NCBI RefSeq assembly: GCF_002127325.2
Contig: NC_035441.2
Location: 47,186,663 to 47,250,662, forward strand
Length of the DNA stretch: 64,000 nucleotides
Origin: Helianthus annuus
Taxonomy: Eukaryota > Streptophyta > Magnoliopsida > Asterales > Asteraceae
Reading direction: 5' to 3'
The notes beneath the pieces were generated by a model that was not told where the DNA came from, ran no database searches, and worked only from the letters and a program-made list of their open reading frames with translations. The position numbers and the translations under genes are program-made. Of the stretch, positions 34,863 through 47,761 are shown piece by piece. Each line of letters opens with the position of its first letter. Positions within the stretch are counted from its first letter, which is position 1.

Positions 34863-35266
34863 TGTTGATGCATTTATTGTCTATCGCCTTCGTCAATCCG
34901 AGTCGTAGTGAAAAGCCGGAAGGAATCAAGCGCATAATGTCATATTTAGTTAGAAATGGCAAGGTGGCAAACTTGTAATTAGTGTGAACTTTCATTAAAT
35001 AGCCTTGACCATATAAATAGGGGATTATGTCACTAGTTTAGAAAGAGTTCTTGATAGAAGATTTGGAGAAGACTTGGAGAAGACTTTCTAGAGAGAGAAA
35101 GTAGAGAGAGAAAGTTGTATATTTGTGATTCTTGTACCGTACACGTCAAATTTAGCAATGGAATCACATTAGTAGTACGTCATCGTGTGTTCGGTCATGT
35201 TCGTTCATGGATTCCGCACGTGAAACGTTCGTTACGCAATCGAACGGTCGAAAAACCGGTCCTACA
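34863..35266 (+). repeat. Copia-B 5' LTR
   Basis: 404 bp, TGTTGATGCA to GGTCCTACA. TATAAATA at 35012-35019. It has an 11-bp duplication (GGAGAAGACTT type) near 35070 absent from the 3' LTR, and only a few base changes otherwise. Its start differs from that of Copia-C, Copia-D and the solo LTR. Confidence 0.95.
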
Positions 35267-35268
35267 AT

Positions 35269-35280
35269 TGGTATCAGAGC
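35269..35280 (+). promoter_or_regulatory. Copia-B primer binding site (initiator Met tRNA)
   Basis: TGGTATCAGAGC two bases after the LTR. Confidence 0.9.
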
Positions 35281-36376
35281 TAGGAGCTCGATTGCAAGAT
35301 CAAACACATCATTTCGTACTAGATTTCAGCGAATTCAGAGCCAAATCAGATCCGGATTCATTGATTTCTTCATTTTCTACTCGTTTCTTACGGTTTTTAC
35401 GGAAATTCGACAAATTGAACGTGATTTGACGGTTCGTTTTGCCTGAATTTCTAACATATTGTGCGAAATACATAGAATTAAAACCCTACCAAGTTTCACA
35501 TCGAAACTCCAAGCCGTTTTGGAGAAATCGTGGTTTTTCGGGTCCGATTCGCGTCAAATTTCAGTTCAGGACCGCTCATGTGACAAGATTTAGGATCGCT
35601 TATGTGAAATTAGCATGGATCGCTCATAGGGAAATCGTTGAGGACCGCTCCAAAAGTGTCTACTGTGTCTCGCCTTTAAGTCAAGTATAAGAATCGCTCA
35701 TGTGTCACTTTTGAACCGCTCATTTGGTCGTGAGTTGAGAACCGCCTTTATGTCACTTTGTGGTCCGCTCCAACTGTTTTATTAGTCAGTTCGTTGTTTT
35801 TGTCATCTTCTACATCGGAACAGGTAATTGCAGGCTCATTAAATTTGAAGTGGAGGTTTAATCAGATTGTGGTTAAACAATAGAAAAGTGTTGTCGGCTG
35901 CATTGCAAGTTGTTGTTTTTGTTTTGATTGCACCGCCCAAAACCGATTCCAGTTGCACATACAAAGTGATGGCCCAATCACAGTGTGGATAGAATATTAC
36001 TAAAGGTTGTCGGCAAGCTTTCTTATTAACCGCCCCATTTGATAAAATAGCCCAATCACCAAAGCCCCTTGCACCGTCCATTTTTTTAAAAAAAGGAACA
36101 AATTATTTTTGTTGTTTGGCACCGCCCCAATATATCTCTTAGGCCCAATCACAAGTTAAAATTGATTGTTGGGTGGCAGGTTGTGTATGTTTGTTGTTTT
36201 ATCACTGCCCATTTGTTTAGAAAGGCCCACCGGCTCACTTGGTATCACAGCCCAATCACACCATTCAAGATTGTTGAAACTGGTTTAGTGTGCTTTGTGG
36301 AAATTGAAATTGTGTGAGCTTTGAGCGAAAAACAAATTTTTGAATCAAGTCACGTAGCGAAGAAAGTGAGATCAAA
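35281..36376 (+). other. Copia-B leader with CCGCTC motif array
   Basis: About 1.1 kb of transcribed leader. Between 35566 and 35772 eight or nine copies of a RCCGCTCATGTG-like motif occur (GACCGCTCATGTG, GGATCGCTTATGTG, GGATCGCTCATAGGG and others). The rest contains repeated GCCCAATCAC words (35960-36260) and no clear frame before the gag ATG. Confidence 0.7.
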
Positions 36377-38591
36377 ATGTTTGATGAAGAAGAAAATTAT
36401 TATTTTGAGAGATTTAATGATTGGCATCACGGATTTCTAGATGAGGGGTATAGGAAAGTGAGCAAAGATGGATGGGCAAAAAGGTTCAAATATTTTGTGT
36501 GTTTGAAAGACGAAACGTTGGATGATCTTAAAGACCGATATAGTGTTTTACTGAATTATATGAAAGATCATGAGATATACCCGTTAAATGTTGAAAAATT
36601 GGATAAATTTGCAGATGCATTACCGATTGAATGGGGTGAATGTTTGAAGAATTTAAGGGAGAACTCAAATTTTTCAAAACTACCTCTAAATCAATTCATC
36701 AGCAAACTTAAAGCTCATGAACTTGAAGTTAGAAAGAAAAAGAAAGATTTGATCAAGGTTTTGGAGTATAATGTGCTAGATCTAAGTTCAGATGTGATTG
36801 AAGAGATGCACAAAAGAGTTACTAAATGTATCAGGGCAAAACATGTGCTGAAATACGATTTCAAACGAGGTTGTTATATTGATAATAATGGAAATCCTCT
36901 TGATTTTGTTAAAATGTTCTGTGCAGGTACATTCACAGCAAAGGAAGAAGAAAGTCCAAAAGCTGAAGAATCGGTGAAGAATGAAACAGTGTGCTCTAAG
37001 TGTGACAACTTTAAGACTGACAATGACAAACTCGTGAAAGACATGGCAAGTTTGGCATCTGAAGTCAAAAAATTGAAAGACGAGAAGCACGTTGCTGAAA
37101 ATCAGATTCTTATTCTGAAAGAAAATTGTGAGAAGTTGAAAGCTGAAAATGACAAACTGTTGGTTGGTTTTAACAGTTTGACTTTGAAAAATCAAGAATT
37201 TGAGGGGCAAGTGAAAATTCTTGAAGATGGGAGAAATGTGTTCAGTAAAAACAACATTGAAAAACAGAAGATGATAAATTCCCATCTTCAGAAAATTATC
37301 GAACTTGAAAAAGAAGGTGAACGCGCTCAAAAGAAAATCAAAGAGTTGGTAAAAGAGCTTGAAAGCAAACAGAAATCTTCAGAAGATTTAGATTTCTGGA
37401 TTAAACTTGAAAACAAGAATCTGAAAGCGAATGAATCAAAATTTCAGGAACAGATAAAAGTTTTGATGAATGAAAAATCTGTTCTTGAAAATTTGAAGAA
37501 TGATAATGAAAAAACTATCAAGTCTCATTTTGGGAGAATATCTCAACTTGAAAGTGAAGTTGAGAATTCGAGGAACAAAATTGATGAACTTGAGAAGAAA
37601 TTGATAGGTTTTGTGACTAAATCTGACAGTTTGAATTTTCCCTGTCCAAAACCAATCAATTCAGTTCCGATAAGTGAAAATGTTACAAACTTTGACAAAG
37701 TCAAAGTTGAAGATTGTGATGAGAAAACTGATGATGAAAATGAGAAATTTTATTCAGCAGATGAGTCGGAGACAGAGTCTGATGCTGAAATTAAGAAAAA
37801 GAAAACAATTTCAAAATTAAGAGGAAAATTTCAGAAAACTGTTTTGCACTCGACTGAAAAGGGAGAATGCTTTAAGCAAAAACCTGTGAAGAAGAGTGTA
37901 GAACAGAAACAAAAATTTAAAAATGAAGAAAAAAACTCATCAGTACGATCATCCAATCAAAAAGAAAAATTACGAAAAGTAGAAAATGAAAATTCAAAAA
38001 TTGTTGGTTGCAGGACAGACCACAGTACTTCAAAGCCAAATCCAGCAGATTTGAGGAAGGAATATCACCAAGCCAGACAATGCTATGATCTGAGCGTTTG
38101 GTGTGAAGGTGGTATACGGTACGATAACAGAGTGTGTTACAGCTGCGGATATCACGGACACATTGCTGTTAACTGCCAATACTGGAGTTATGAAACCAGG
38201 AGATGCTATAATTGCAATATCAAAGGTCACATTGCCCGAGATTGCCCAAGGAGATCGCATGAAAGATAGAGGGCCAATTCTCAGAAAGAAGAGTTCTGAT
38301 GAATCAACTTCCTCGGCTGCAAAGTCAAGCAAGATGAATTCTTCAGATACAAATCTGAGGACTAAAGAGGATAAGAAGAAGAAGAAAGTGAAGTTTTCAC
38401 TTCCTGGCGATGAATCTGTTTCTTCGGAAACAAAGGAGCCACATGTCGGCAATGAATCTGACAGGTCAAAGTCAGACAAGCCACATTCAGGCAATGATTC
38501 TGGTTCGTCAAAGCCAGAAGAGCCATTGGTTAAGGAAAAATTGTCGAAAACACCCAAGGCTGGTCGGGCTTGGGTGGATCTTTTTAAATGA
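36377..38591 (+). pseudogene. Copia-B Gag with coiled coil and two CCHC knuckles (stop and frameshift near the end)
   Basis: The ATG at 36377 opens 630 residues. Residues 40-120 resemble the copia Gag (UBN2) domain (ETLDDLKDRYSVLLNYMKDH). Residues 200-410 are a long Lys/Glu coiled coil (KLKAENDKLLVGFNSL). Near the end lie two intact knuckles, CYSCGYHGHIAVNC and CYNCNIKGHIARDC, which bind RNA during packaging. A TAG at 38267-38269 replaces a codon kept as TTG in Copia-C. After it a frameshift moves the Ser/Lys-rich tail to 38270-38591, ending in AGRAWVDLFK, a tail shared with the other two. The 630-residue product could still be made with all Gag parts. No protease or other Pol domain follows. 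Confidence 0.85.
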
Positions 38592-40807
38592 AAAACCTGA
38601 ATTGCCGGAGCTCCCAGGTTTGTAAGAGTGGAGCATGAATCAGCATCTTTTTAAATCTGTGTTTGAAGATTTTGCAGGAATTGCCGGAGATCCCAAGATG
38701 GTATCGTGGATCATGAATCGGCATCTTTCTTGAATTTTATTCGGTAACGTCAATCATGCAAACGGTAAAGAGGTTTGGTTGTGTTTGTGAATGTTTTACA
38801 AGTGGTACAGAGGATTGTGGACTGCATATGGTAAATCAAGGACATTAACTTGTACTTGGATTTTCCTACTTTTGTGTAGAGAACAAGATGATGAAGTAAC
38901 CCCGTACCTAAACTGTTTGGTAAACAAACTAAGTTTTCCGGAAAAGCCATTTTGATTAAAACAAACTTAAGTGTTTTGAAATCACAATGGGAAAATAGTT
39001 TGTTGTGAGGGGGAGTTCTGATTGTTTATGCCAGGTGGATAGAGAATTGAAGTGATTCTCATCAGGTTGTCAAGTTTGTACAGTTTGTTTCAAATTTTCC
39101 CAGAAAATCAAAATTGAAACATATTTTGATTTTAGGGGGAGAAAAATTTTAAAAAAATTAGAAAATTTGAAAATGTCAAAAACATTAAAAATTTAAAAAT
39201 GAGTTTTGTTGTGAAAAAGAGGAAATGATAGTAAATCAGTGGACTATCACAGCACGCTAAAGAAATGTAATGTCAAATGTAATAAACGGTCTCACTGATG
39301 ATGTGACGATAGGTTTTTGTACATTTAGTAGATTTATTCGGGATATAAACCTAAAATTTCAAACTTATGAAATTCGTGGGGAACACTACTTGGATATATA
39401 GGTAACCCCTGAAATCTCGTTTAAAAGGTCTCGTATTCTGATATACTAGGTGTTTATACTCTATGATGTCTGGGGTATTATTCCGGGACTTCTGCTGAAC
39501 GGTAGTTCTGACCTAGTCCTTGGCTAATACTTTCCACAAAATGCTTGAAATATAGCATAAAGCCCTCAGTTGATTAGACAATAAAATTGATAATCATCTG
39601 TTGTAGCTGAAAAGATCCTCTAAAGGGGACACACTGCTAAGTCGAAGCTGATATCTCTCTGCTGAACGGAAGTTCTGACCTGAGATCCCTCAGTTCTCGC
39701 ATTTAACCCCTAATTTATGTACAGATATCATTGTAGTGTTCATACCTGTAAGACTGAATATTGGGATTCTGGATACGGGAGTATATTCAAGAGGTGGGAC
39801 ACATGAATTGAACTAAGTTCATAAAATACCTAAATAGTATCCTGAATAGATTGAAAATTGTATGAAAATTTAAGAGGACAATTATATCGTCAATCTACGT
39901 GAATCGTTTAGAACTTAAAACGATTAAAAGCTTAACGGTGCTTGTGTTATGTCTCAAAAACTGATATGATCCTCTTGCACAAACTCACAAAAATATGTTT
40001 GTTTTGCATTTAAATTTCTGTCTTTGCATTTATGTTTCATATTTTCAAAAATCCAAAAAGATTTTCGACAACTGATGGTGAAGAGCTGATTTTCAAAATC
40101 TCAAAGGCTAAACTTGATGAACATACAGGTTGGTTAAGACATTTGAAATGTTTAAAATGATTCATTAATTTTTTTTAATTTGAATTAGAAATTGAAATGT
40201 TTCAAATTTGTGATTAGTGTTTAATTTGTAAAAATTCTCAAATGATTTGTTGATTCATTAAGTTGAATCACAACTTTATTTGTTTGTGATAGAGTGTTTG
40301 AGATATATGCAGATGATGCAGATGATGAGCTGAACAGAGAGAAGTCAGGAGAAAATTTCTATGGTGGTAACAAATCCCAGATGTCTATCCTAGCAGGGTG
40401 ATAGGGGAAGTCTGATGAAAGTTATAGCCAAAGAAAGAAAGATCCAGGCAGAATTTCTGAAGAAGACCAAGCTATATCCGAGAATGTCATGTTGAAGACT
40501 CTCACTGAAGATTCCGTCAACATTCAATCTGTTGATACGCAAAGCCAGGTGTCGATCCCAAAAGCACGGAAGCTTGACGCAAGGGGGAGCCTGAAGAATC
40601 TGAAGAAAGAGAACAACGGAAGCTGAAGACAGATCCACCGGGATTCTGTTTGAGCTAGAGTAGTTGAAGACTCTCACTAAAGATTCCGTCAACATCCAAG
40701 GGGGAGTTTGTTAGTGCAGTTGTCTGTCGACTACATCTTTGTTCGAGTTTTAGAGAGAGAAAGTCAAGTCGCAACGAGTTTCACTACGAGATTGACTACG
40801 GCAATAT
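38592..40807 (+). other. Copia-B 3' noncoding module with serial polypurine tracts
   Basis: 2.2 kb without coding signal. AGGGGGAG occurs at 39008, 39134, 40582 and 40699, besides the one used at 40811. A block around 38950-39025 is nearly the same in Copia-C and Copia-D. The phrase CTGCTGAACGGWAGTTCTGA appears twice (near 39492 and 39659). About 1.3 kb (39000-40000) aligns along its length with Copia-D and Copia-C. Confidence 0.8.
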
Positions 40808-40810
40808 CCA

Positions 40811-40820
40811 AGGGGGAGAT
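40811..40820 (+). promoter_or_regulatory. Copia-B polypurine tract in use
   Basis: AGGGGGAGAT directly before the 3' LTR at 40821. The alternative tract at 40699-40706 precedes an LTR-start-like TGTTAGTGCAG, which is the true LTR start in Copia-C. Confidence 0.85.
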
Positions 40821-41213
40821 TGTTGATGCATTTATTGTCTATCGCCTTCGTCAATCCGAGTCGTAGTGAAAAGCCGGAAGGAATCAAGCGCATAATGTCA
40901 TATTTAGTTAGAAATGGCAAGGTGGCAAACTTGTAATTAGTGTGAACTTTCATTAAATAGCCTTGACCATATAAATAGGGGATTATGTCACTAGTTTAGA
41001 AAGAGTTCTTGATAGAAGATTTGGAGAAGACTTTCTAGAGAGAGAAAGTAGAGAGAGAAAGTTGTATATTTGTGATTCTTGTACCGTACACGTCAAATTT
41101 AGCAATGGAATCACATTAGTAGTATGTTATCGTGTGTTCGGTCACGTTCGTTCACGGATTCCGCACGTGAAACGTTCGTTACGCAATCGAACGGTCGAAA
41201 AACCGGTCCTACA
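40821..41213 (+). repeat. Copia-B 3' LTR
   Basis: 393 bp, partner of 34863-35266, 11 bp shorter. TATAAATA at 40970-40977. Confidence 0.95.
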
Positions 41214-41218
41214 GGTGA

Positions 41219-41942
41219 GAACGCTTATGGATCCTCCGATCAAAATAATCTATGGACTAGTTTGGCGCGGTGGCGTTTTCATAAATAACACCAATTCTAT
41301 TAAGTGGACTCGCTTCATTAAGGGTAAAAGGATCTTTAGACTTCTCTACCAAAAATACCAAACTAATGAATAAAACGCCATTACGGGCCAAAACACATCC
41401 TATATAAACAAAACATCTCAGACATTCAGTAAACACACCCCCGAACCAGAAACGCCATATTTACTACTGTATACCATTCATCTTAGAAACGCCAAAAAAC
41501 CTAAAACATCAAACACACCAACTCAAAAACACCATATTTTACTATATACCAATCATCTTAGAAATCGCCACAAAACTGAAACATCAAAGATTCCAAAAAT
41601 CGACGTTTCTTTTAGATACACTATTTCCTCTGTAAAACGCCAAAATGGCTAACATTGTTTCTTGTATATTCAATATTGTTCTACGTGAAGTTTCGCAGAA
41701 TGCATTCTTGGCTGAGGTGCTGTGACTCAATAACATTTTGCTGCATGAGATGGACAAATCTTCAACAAAAAGATGCTGGTGTCAGACTTATGTCATTTTT
41801 TGTGTTTTGTTCTTGATGAATATTATAATGGCATGAAGAGACGAATGACACTAAGGAGTGGTTTAAAGATAAACATGAAGATAAAGATGAACTTCAAACA
41901 AAAAACTCACATCATTTTGTCCTTCCAAATGGCCACAAAAAA
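41219..41942. other. Middle part of TIR element 1 between the two Copia insertions
   Basis: No gene. AACGCC words recur (41371, 41449, 41490, 41635 and others). The segment 41665-41840 (GAGATGGACAAATCTTCA) is repeated further right in the same element at 48930-49100, diverged. Confidence 0.6.
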
Positions 41943-42471
41943 TGTAGGACCGGTTTTGACACCGTTCGATTGCGTAACGAACGTTTCACGTGCGGAATCC
42001 GTGAACGAACGTGACCGAACACACGATAACGTACTTCTAATGTGATTCCATTGCTAAATTTGACAAGAACAATACGAGAATCACAAATCTACAACTTTCT
42101 CTCTCTACTTTCTCTCTCTAGAAAGTCTTCTCCAAAAGTCTATCTCCAAATCTCTAAAAGTCTCTTCTAAAACTCTAACTAAAATCATGACATACTTCCT
42201 ATTTATATGGTCAAGGCAACTAAATGAAAGTTCACACTAATTACAAGTTTGCCACCTTGCCATTTCTAACTAAATATGACAATATGCACTTGATTTCTTC
42301 CCGGCTTTTCACTATGACTCGGATTGACGAAGGCGATAGACAAAATATGCATCAACAATCTCCCCCTTGGATATTGCCGTAGTCAATCTCGTAGTGAAAC
42401 TCGTAACGACTTGTCTTTCTCTCTCTCTAAGACTCGAACAAAGATGTAGTCGACAGACAACTGCACTAACA
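41943..42471 (-). repeat. Copia-C 3' LTR
   Basis: On the minus strand it starts TGTTAGTGCAG at 42471 and ends at 41943. It contains an internal AGGGGGAGATTGTTGATGC (42349-42367), the tract and LTR start that Copia-B uses. Confidence 0.95.
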
Positions 42472-42473
42472 AA

Positions 42474-42481
42474 CTCCCCCT
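42474..42481 (-). promoter_or_regulatory. Copia-C polypurine tract in use
   Basis: Minus strand AGGGGGAG, followed by TT and the LTR start at 42471. Confidence 0.85.
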
Positions 42482-44371
42482 TGAATGTTGACGGAATCTT
42501 CAGTGAGAGTCTTCGATCATTCACAGCACCTCAATCTTGTTCGATCTTCTTCAGGAACTCATCCTGGAATCATATGCCTGGATCTTTCTCTGGCTCTAAC
42601 TTTCGTCAGACTCCCCCTATCATCATGCTGGGATCTCTGTCTGGAAATTGTTATTACCATTGAAATCAACTCCTGGCTTTCTCTGTTTAAGCTCTTCTCT
42701 GGTTCTGATATGTCTCCTGGCTATCCGAAGCGACAGGATCAGAAACCTGCACAACTCAAACACACTATCACAAACCAATACAATTTGCAATTCAACTTAA
42801 TGAATTAGTAAATCATATAAGACAAATTATGAAGATTAAACTGTAGGTTACCATTCAACTTAGTCATCAAGTTAATGAACCAAATTTTGCATTTCAAATC
42901 TTCACAATTTAACACTCTCTCCCAAACCAATAGTTCAACATGTTTTACACTTGAAATGTCAAATATCAGTTCTTCACACTCTGTTGTCGAAAATCTTTTT
43001 GTAATTTTCAAATATCAAACAAAAATACAATATTTTTGGATTTTTGAATTTATAGAAAAACAGAAATGAACACTATTTTTGAGAGATTGTGCAAGAGGAT
43101 CATATCGGTTTTTTAGACATATCACCAACACCGTTGATCTTGATTAATCAGCAAATGTTAAAAACAAATTTACTTCTGATTGTCAGTATTGTTGTCCACT
43201 TAAACCTCTACACAAATTTTCAATTGATTCAAGATACGTATTTAATGTATTAGCACTTAAACTTATTTGAGTGTCCCACCTCTTGAATATACTCCCGTAT
43301 CCAGATCTCAATATTCTGATTTACAGGTAAGTATACTACAAATGATATCTGTATATAAATTAGGGGAAAAATGCGAAGACTGAGGGATCTCAGGTCAGAA
43401 CTTCCGTTCAGCAGAGAGATATCAGTTTCGACTTAGCAGTGTGTCCCCTTTAGAGGATCTTTTCAGCTACAACAACTGATCATCAATTTTAATTGTCTAA
43501 TCAGCTGAGGGCTTTATGCTATGTTTCAAGCATATTGAAGCAAGTATTAGCCAGGGACTAGGTCAGAACCACCGTTCAGCAGAAGTCCTGGAATAATACC
43601 CCAGACATCATTTGAGTATAAGAACCTAATATTTCAAAATAAGAAACCTTTCAAACGAGATTTCAGGGGTTACCTATATATCCAAGTAGTGTTCCCCACA
43701 AAATAAGTAAGTTTGATTTTATGTTTATATCTCGAATACAATTTACTAACTGTGTGAAGCCTACTGACACATCATTAGTAAGACTTGTTTAAAAACAATT
43801 TTGTCTTTACAAATCTCTAGCATGCTGTGATAGTCCACCAATGTACTATCATCTCCTCTTTTTGCAACAAAACTCATTTTCATTTTTCAATTTTTTAAAT
43901 TTTTCAAAATTTTATTACTCCCCCTAAAATCAAAATATGTTTCATTTTTGATTTTCCGAAGGAAAAAATTGAAAACAAACTATACAAGAAACTTGACAAC
44001 ACAATGTGAATTACCTCAATTCACCATTCTCGTGCAAAAACAATCAGAACTCCCCCTCACAACAAACTATTTTCCCATAATGATTTCAAAACACTTAAGT
44101 TTGTTTCAATCAAAATGGTTTTTCCGGAAAAATTAGTTTGTGTTCCAACCATTTGTAGATTTGGGGTTATTTCATCATCTAGTTTTCTTCAAACCTTTTA
44201 AAGATTTATCATTTGCAGTTTACCATAAACCATCAGTAGAAAATCAAGTACAAATTAATGTCTCTGATTTACCACATGTAAATCGAAAAATCACCAAAGT
44301 GAAATTTCTCAAGAAATGTGCCGATTCATGATCCACGATACCATCTTGGGATCTCCGGCAAGTCAGGTTTT
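42482..44371 (-). other. Copia-C 3' noncoding module with serial polypurine tracts
   Basis: 1.9 kb without coding signal on the minus strand. AGGGGGAG lies at 42611, 43918 and 44050 (as CTCCCCCT on plus), besides the used one. The regions 43060-43860 and 43915-44140 align with the modules of Copia-B and Copia-D, including the doubled GAACGG-AGTTCTGA phrase (near 43393 and 43562). Confidence 0.8.
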
Positions 44372-46579
44372 TCATTTAAACAGATTTACCCAAGCCTGAC
44401 GGTCCTTGGGTGATTTCGAATTCTTGTTCAACAATGGTGGAAAATTTGCATCATCCATTGCTAAACCTGAATTCTCCTTTTTTACCTCAACCAAAAGCTC
44501 CTCTGGTTTTAACGAACCAGAATCATTGCCTGAAGGTGGCTTGTCCGACTTTGATCTGTCAGATTCATCGCCGACCATTTTCTTCTTTTTTTCTTCTTTA
44601 GTCCTCAGATTTGTATCTGATGAATTCATCTTGCTTGACTTAGCAGTCGAAGGAGTTGATTCATCAGAACTCTTATTCTTTCCAACAGATGAACCCGAGG
44701 ACAAAATCTTCTCGAGATACTCTCTCGCCTTCTTCCTCTTTTTCCTCAGTTTGTCTTTCTGCCCCTGTGAAAGTTTAACTTTCTTTTCCTGAATTGACTG
44801 TACTGGAACTTTAGGTTTCAGAACCTTCTGCTCCTGGGGCTTGACTTTGACTGGAATCTTTTTTGCCGATTTCTGAGAATTAGCCCTCAATCTTCCATTC
44901 GATCTCCTTGGGCATTCTCTGGCAATGTGACCTTTGATATTGCAGTTAAAGCACCTTCTGGTCTGATAACTCCAATACTGGCAGTTAACAGCAATGTGTC
45001 CGTGATATCCGCAGCTGTAACACACTCTGTTATCGTACCGTATATCACCTTAACACCAAACGCTCAGATCATAGCATTGTCTGGCTTGGTGATATTCCTT
45101 CCTCAAGTTTGCTGAATTTGGCTTTTGATCACTGTGGTCCGACCTGCACCACTTATTACCAACAATTTTTGAATTTTCATTTTTTACTTTTTGTAATTTT
45201 TTCTTTTGATTGGATGATCGATCTGATGAACTTTTATTATCTTTTTGTTTCTGTTCCACTTTCTTCTTCAAAGGTTTCTGTTTAGAACATTCACCTTTTT
45301 CAGTCGATTGTAGAACAGTTTTCTGAAATTTTTCTTTTAAATTTAAAAACAATTTTTGTTTTTCTTTTTTAACATTTTCATCATCAGGTGTCTCATCACA
45401 ATCTTCAACTTTGACAGTGTCAAAGTTTGTGACATTGTCACTTATTGGAACAGAATTGATTGGTTTCGGACAAGGAATATTCAACTTGTCAGATGAAGTC
45501 ACAAAACCGATCAATTTCTTTTCAAGTTCACCAATTTTGTTCCTCGAATTCTCAGCTTCACTTTCAAGCTGAGATATTCTCCCAAAATGAGACTTGATTG
45601 TTTTCTCATTATCATTCTTCAAATTTTCAAGAACAGATTTTTCATTCATCAAAACTTTTATCTGTTCCTGAAATTTTGATTCACTCGCTTTCAGATTTTT
45701 GTTTTCAAGCTTAATCCAGAAATCCTCATCTTCTGACGATTTCTTTTTGCTTTCAAACTCTTTTTCAAGCTCTTTGATTTTCTTTCTCGCATTTTCACAT
45801 TCTTTCTCCAAATTTATGATTTTCTGAAGATGAGAATTGATCAGTTTTTGTTTCTCACTGTTGTTTTGACTAAAAACATTTCTCCCATCTTCAAGAATTT
45901 TCAGTTGATTTTGAAATTCTTTTTCCCTTTTTGTTTTTTCAATTTCAAAATTTTTAATTTTCTCTTCAAAAATCTTTTCCTTTTCTTTCAATTTCTTGTT
46001 TTCAAATGTCAAACTGTTCAAACCAACCAACAGTTTGTCATTTTCAGCTTTCAGGTTTTTGCGATTTTCCTGCAAAACTAGAATCTGATTATCACCAGCT
46101 TGCTTCCTATTTTTCAGCTCTTTGACTTCCAAAGTCAAACTTTCCGCATCTTTCACGAGTTTGTCATTTTCGATCTTTAAGCTGTCACATATAAAACATA
46201 CTGATGCAGAATTTGAAGTTTCATTCTTCAAAGATTCTTCAACCTTTGCTTTTTCCTGGGTATCCAACTCATGCTTTTCAATTATCTGAATAAACTGTGC
46301 CAGATTCATAACTTGAGACTTCCTCATTTGTTTTACAATCAACAGATAAGTTCCCCACTTTTGTTGGGGTAAAGCCTCAGCTAGCTTATCGACCCACTCA
46401 TCATCCTCTTTCTTAATGTTCAATCTACCCATTTCCAATACCAGATGACAATATCTATCAATTGTTTGCTTTGTTGTTTCATCTTCAAAAGCCACAAACA
46501 TATCAAATGATTTCTTCAATAACGCAGCTGAAACTGCATCAACCGATGTAGCAAGAGCATTGTAAAAGTTCTCTTCCAT
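44372..46579 (-). pseudogene. Copia-C Gag with one internal stop
   Basis: The ATG at 46577-46579 opens MEENFYNALATSVDAV; Copia-D starts in a similar way. The frame runs 509 residues to a TAA at 45050-45052, then continues unshifted to 44372 (about 734 residues in all). The TAA replaces a Glu codon present in Copia-B just before the knuckles. Residues 20-110 are the end of the copia Gag domain (WVDKLAEALPQQKWGTYL). Relative to Copia-D about 100 residues before this are missing. Residues 130-370 are coiled coil. After the stop come the knuckles CYSCGYHGHIAVNC and CFNCNIKGHIAREC, then a basic and Ser-rich tail ending RQAWVNLFK. The stop separates oligomerisation from RNA binding, so packaging should fail unless the stop is read through. 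Confidence 0.87.
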
Positions 46580-47747
46580 GTTTCAAAAATCAGATGATAC
46601 TTAGGGAAATACTGGTGAAAATTCTGTGCGGACTTGAAAGTTGACAAACTGCGCGAACTAAACGTTTACAGACAACTTGACCCTTTGAAACTTTTGAACT
46701 TCAGTGCACACTAGAACAAACTTCCAAGCGAAATGATTTCTTTCAACCGAATCGAATCTTTTCACGCGACCTGACTAGACTTGACTGTATTTGAAATCAG
46801 ATGAACTAAACTAGAAAGATTGAACAATTATTAAACCTCAAAAACCCACTAGACTAACATCTTATAGGGCCAACAAAATGTTTAATCTTTAACAACTTAT
46901 TTGATATCAGCCATCGAAGACAAGTATTATAATATTGATTCACATTAGTGGGCTACACAAATCCTTCTTTTGATTGGGCCGTGGAGTTTAATGGGCGGCA
47001 AATATGATCTGATAGGGCCAAACTTTTATAATGGGGCGGTGGGCGGTGCAACAAAATTTAATAGGTGGTCAAGTGGGTCGGTGAACATGTGGGTTTCACA
47101 TGGTACGGTGGAATGATGCTACTCGATAATTTGGCCTCCATTTGGGTTTGTTTATTGACAAGCAATTGTGGGACGGTGTTTATCAACCACTAGGATTTGG
47201 CTTCTAACATGCAACCGACAACAACCTGCAAGATTAGATAGTCACGTGAAGAAGATGATTCATAAGCGATCCATACTGACACAATGAGTGGTTCAAGATC
47301 GTCAAATAGGCGGTTCAACCCAACTGATTACGAGCGGTTCCAGAAAGTAATTTCGAGCGGTTCCAGTCCTGAATTTACGAGCGGTTCCAGACAGAATTTT
47401 CCAGCGGTTCCACACTTTAGTTACGAGCGGTTCCAGTGAGTATTTTCGAGCGGTTCCAGATGTTCACAAAGGCGGTTCCAAGCTGAAAGATGACGCAAAT
47501 TCGGACCAAAAATTCGCGATTACTCCTAAACGGCTCGGAATTTCGAGCTGAAACTTGGTAGGGTTGTAGATCGGGTCTATACGCACAACATATCCAAAAA
47601 TCAGACGAAACGGACCGTATTTACCTGTTCAATTTGACGTTTTTCAGAAAAGAACGAGTAGAATATGAAGAAATCGACGAAATTGGATCTGAATCGGCTC
47701 TGAATCAGTACGAAAACAACGTGTTTGATCAAGCAATCGAGCTCCTA
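46580..47747 (-). other. Copia-C leader with GGAACCGCTC motif array
   Basis: 1.17 kb leader on the minus strand. Between 47262 and 47480 about nine copies of CTGGAACCGCTCG-type motif occur (plus strand GAGCGGTTCCAG), spaced 20-30 bases. Repeats of GGGCGG and TGGGCC words lie at 46980-47160, like those in the Copia-B leader. No clear frame. Confidence 0.7.
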
Positions 47748-47759
47748 GCTCTGATACCA
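47748..47759 (-). promoter_or_regulatory. Copia-C primer binding site (initiator Met tRNA)
   Basis: Minus strand TGGTATCAGAGC, two bases from the 5' LTR end at 47762. Confidence 0.9.
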
Positions 47760-47761
47760 CT

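Larger units (their letters stand above)
34863..41213 (+). mobile_element. Copia-B, gag-only nonautonomous LTR retrotransposon
   Basis: 6351 bp with TSD ggtga at 34858-34862 and 41214-41218. LTRs are 34863-35266 and 40821-41213. The primer site and AGGGGGAGAT tract are in place. The only coding region is gag (36377-38591). No protease, integrase, RT or RNase H motif is found in the 2.2 kb after it. This fits the class described as TR-GAG or LARD-like elements. Confidence 0.95.

Noticed and set aside
34863..35280. tRNA gene suggested by TGGTATCAGAGC
   Set aside because: It is a primer binding site complementary to a tRNA end, next to an LTR; no cloverleaf.
36788..37330. Minus-strand Phe-rich frame of 180 codons
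   Set aside because: Antisense shadow of the Lys/Glu-rich coiled coil of Copia-B Gag.
42349..42471. Separate small element next to the Copia-C LTR
   Set aside because: The same 120 bp occurs at the outer end of the other LTR and is bounded by the flanks aaaaa, so it is part of the LTR.
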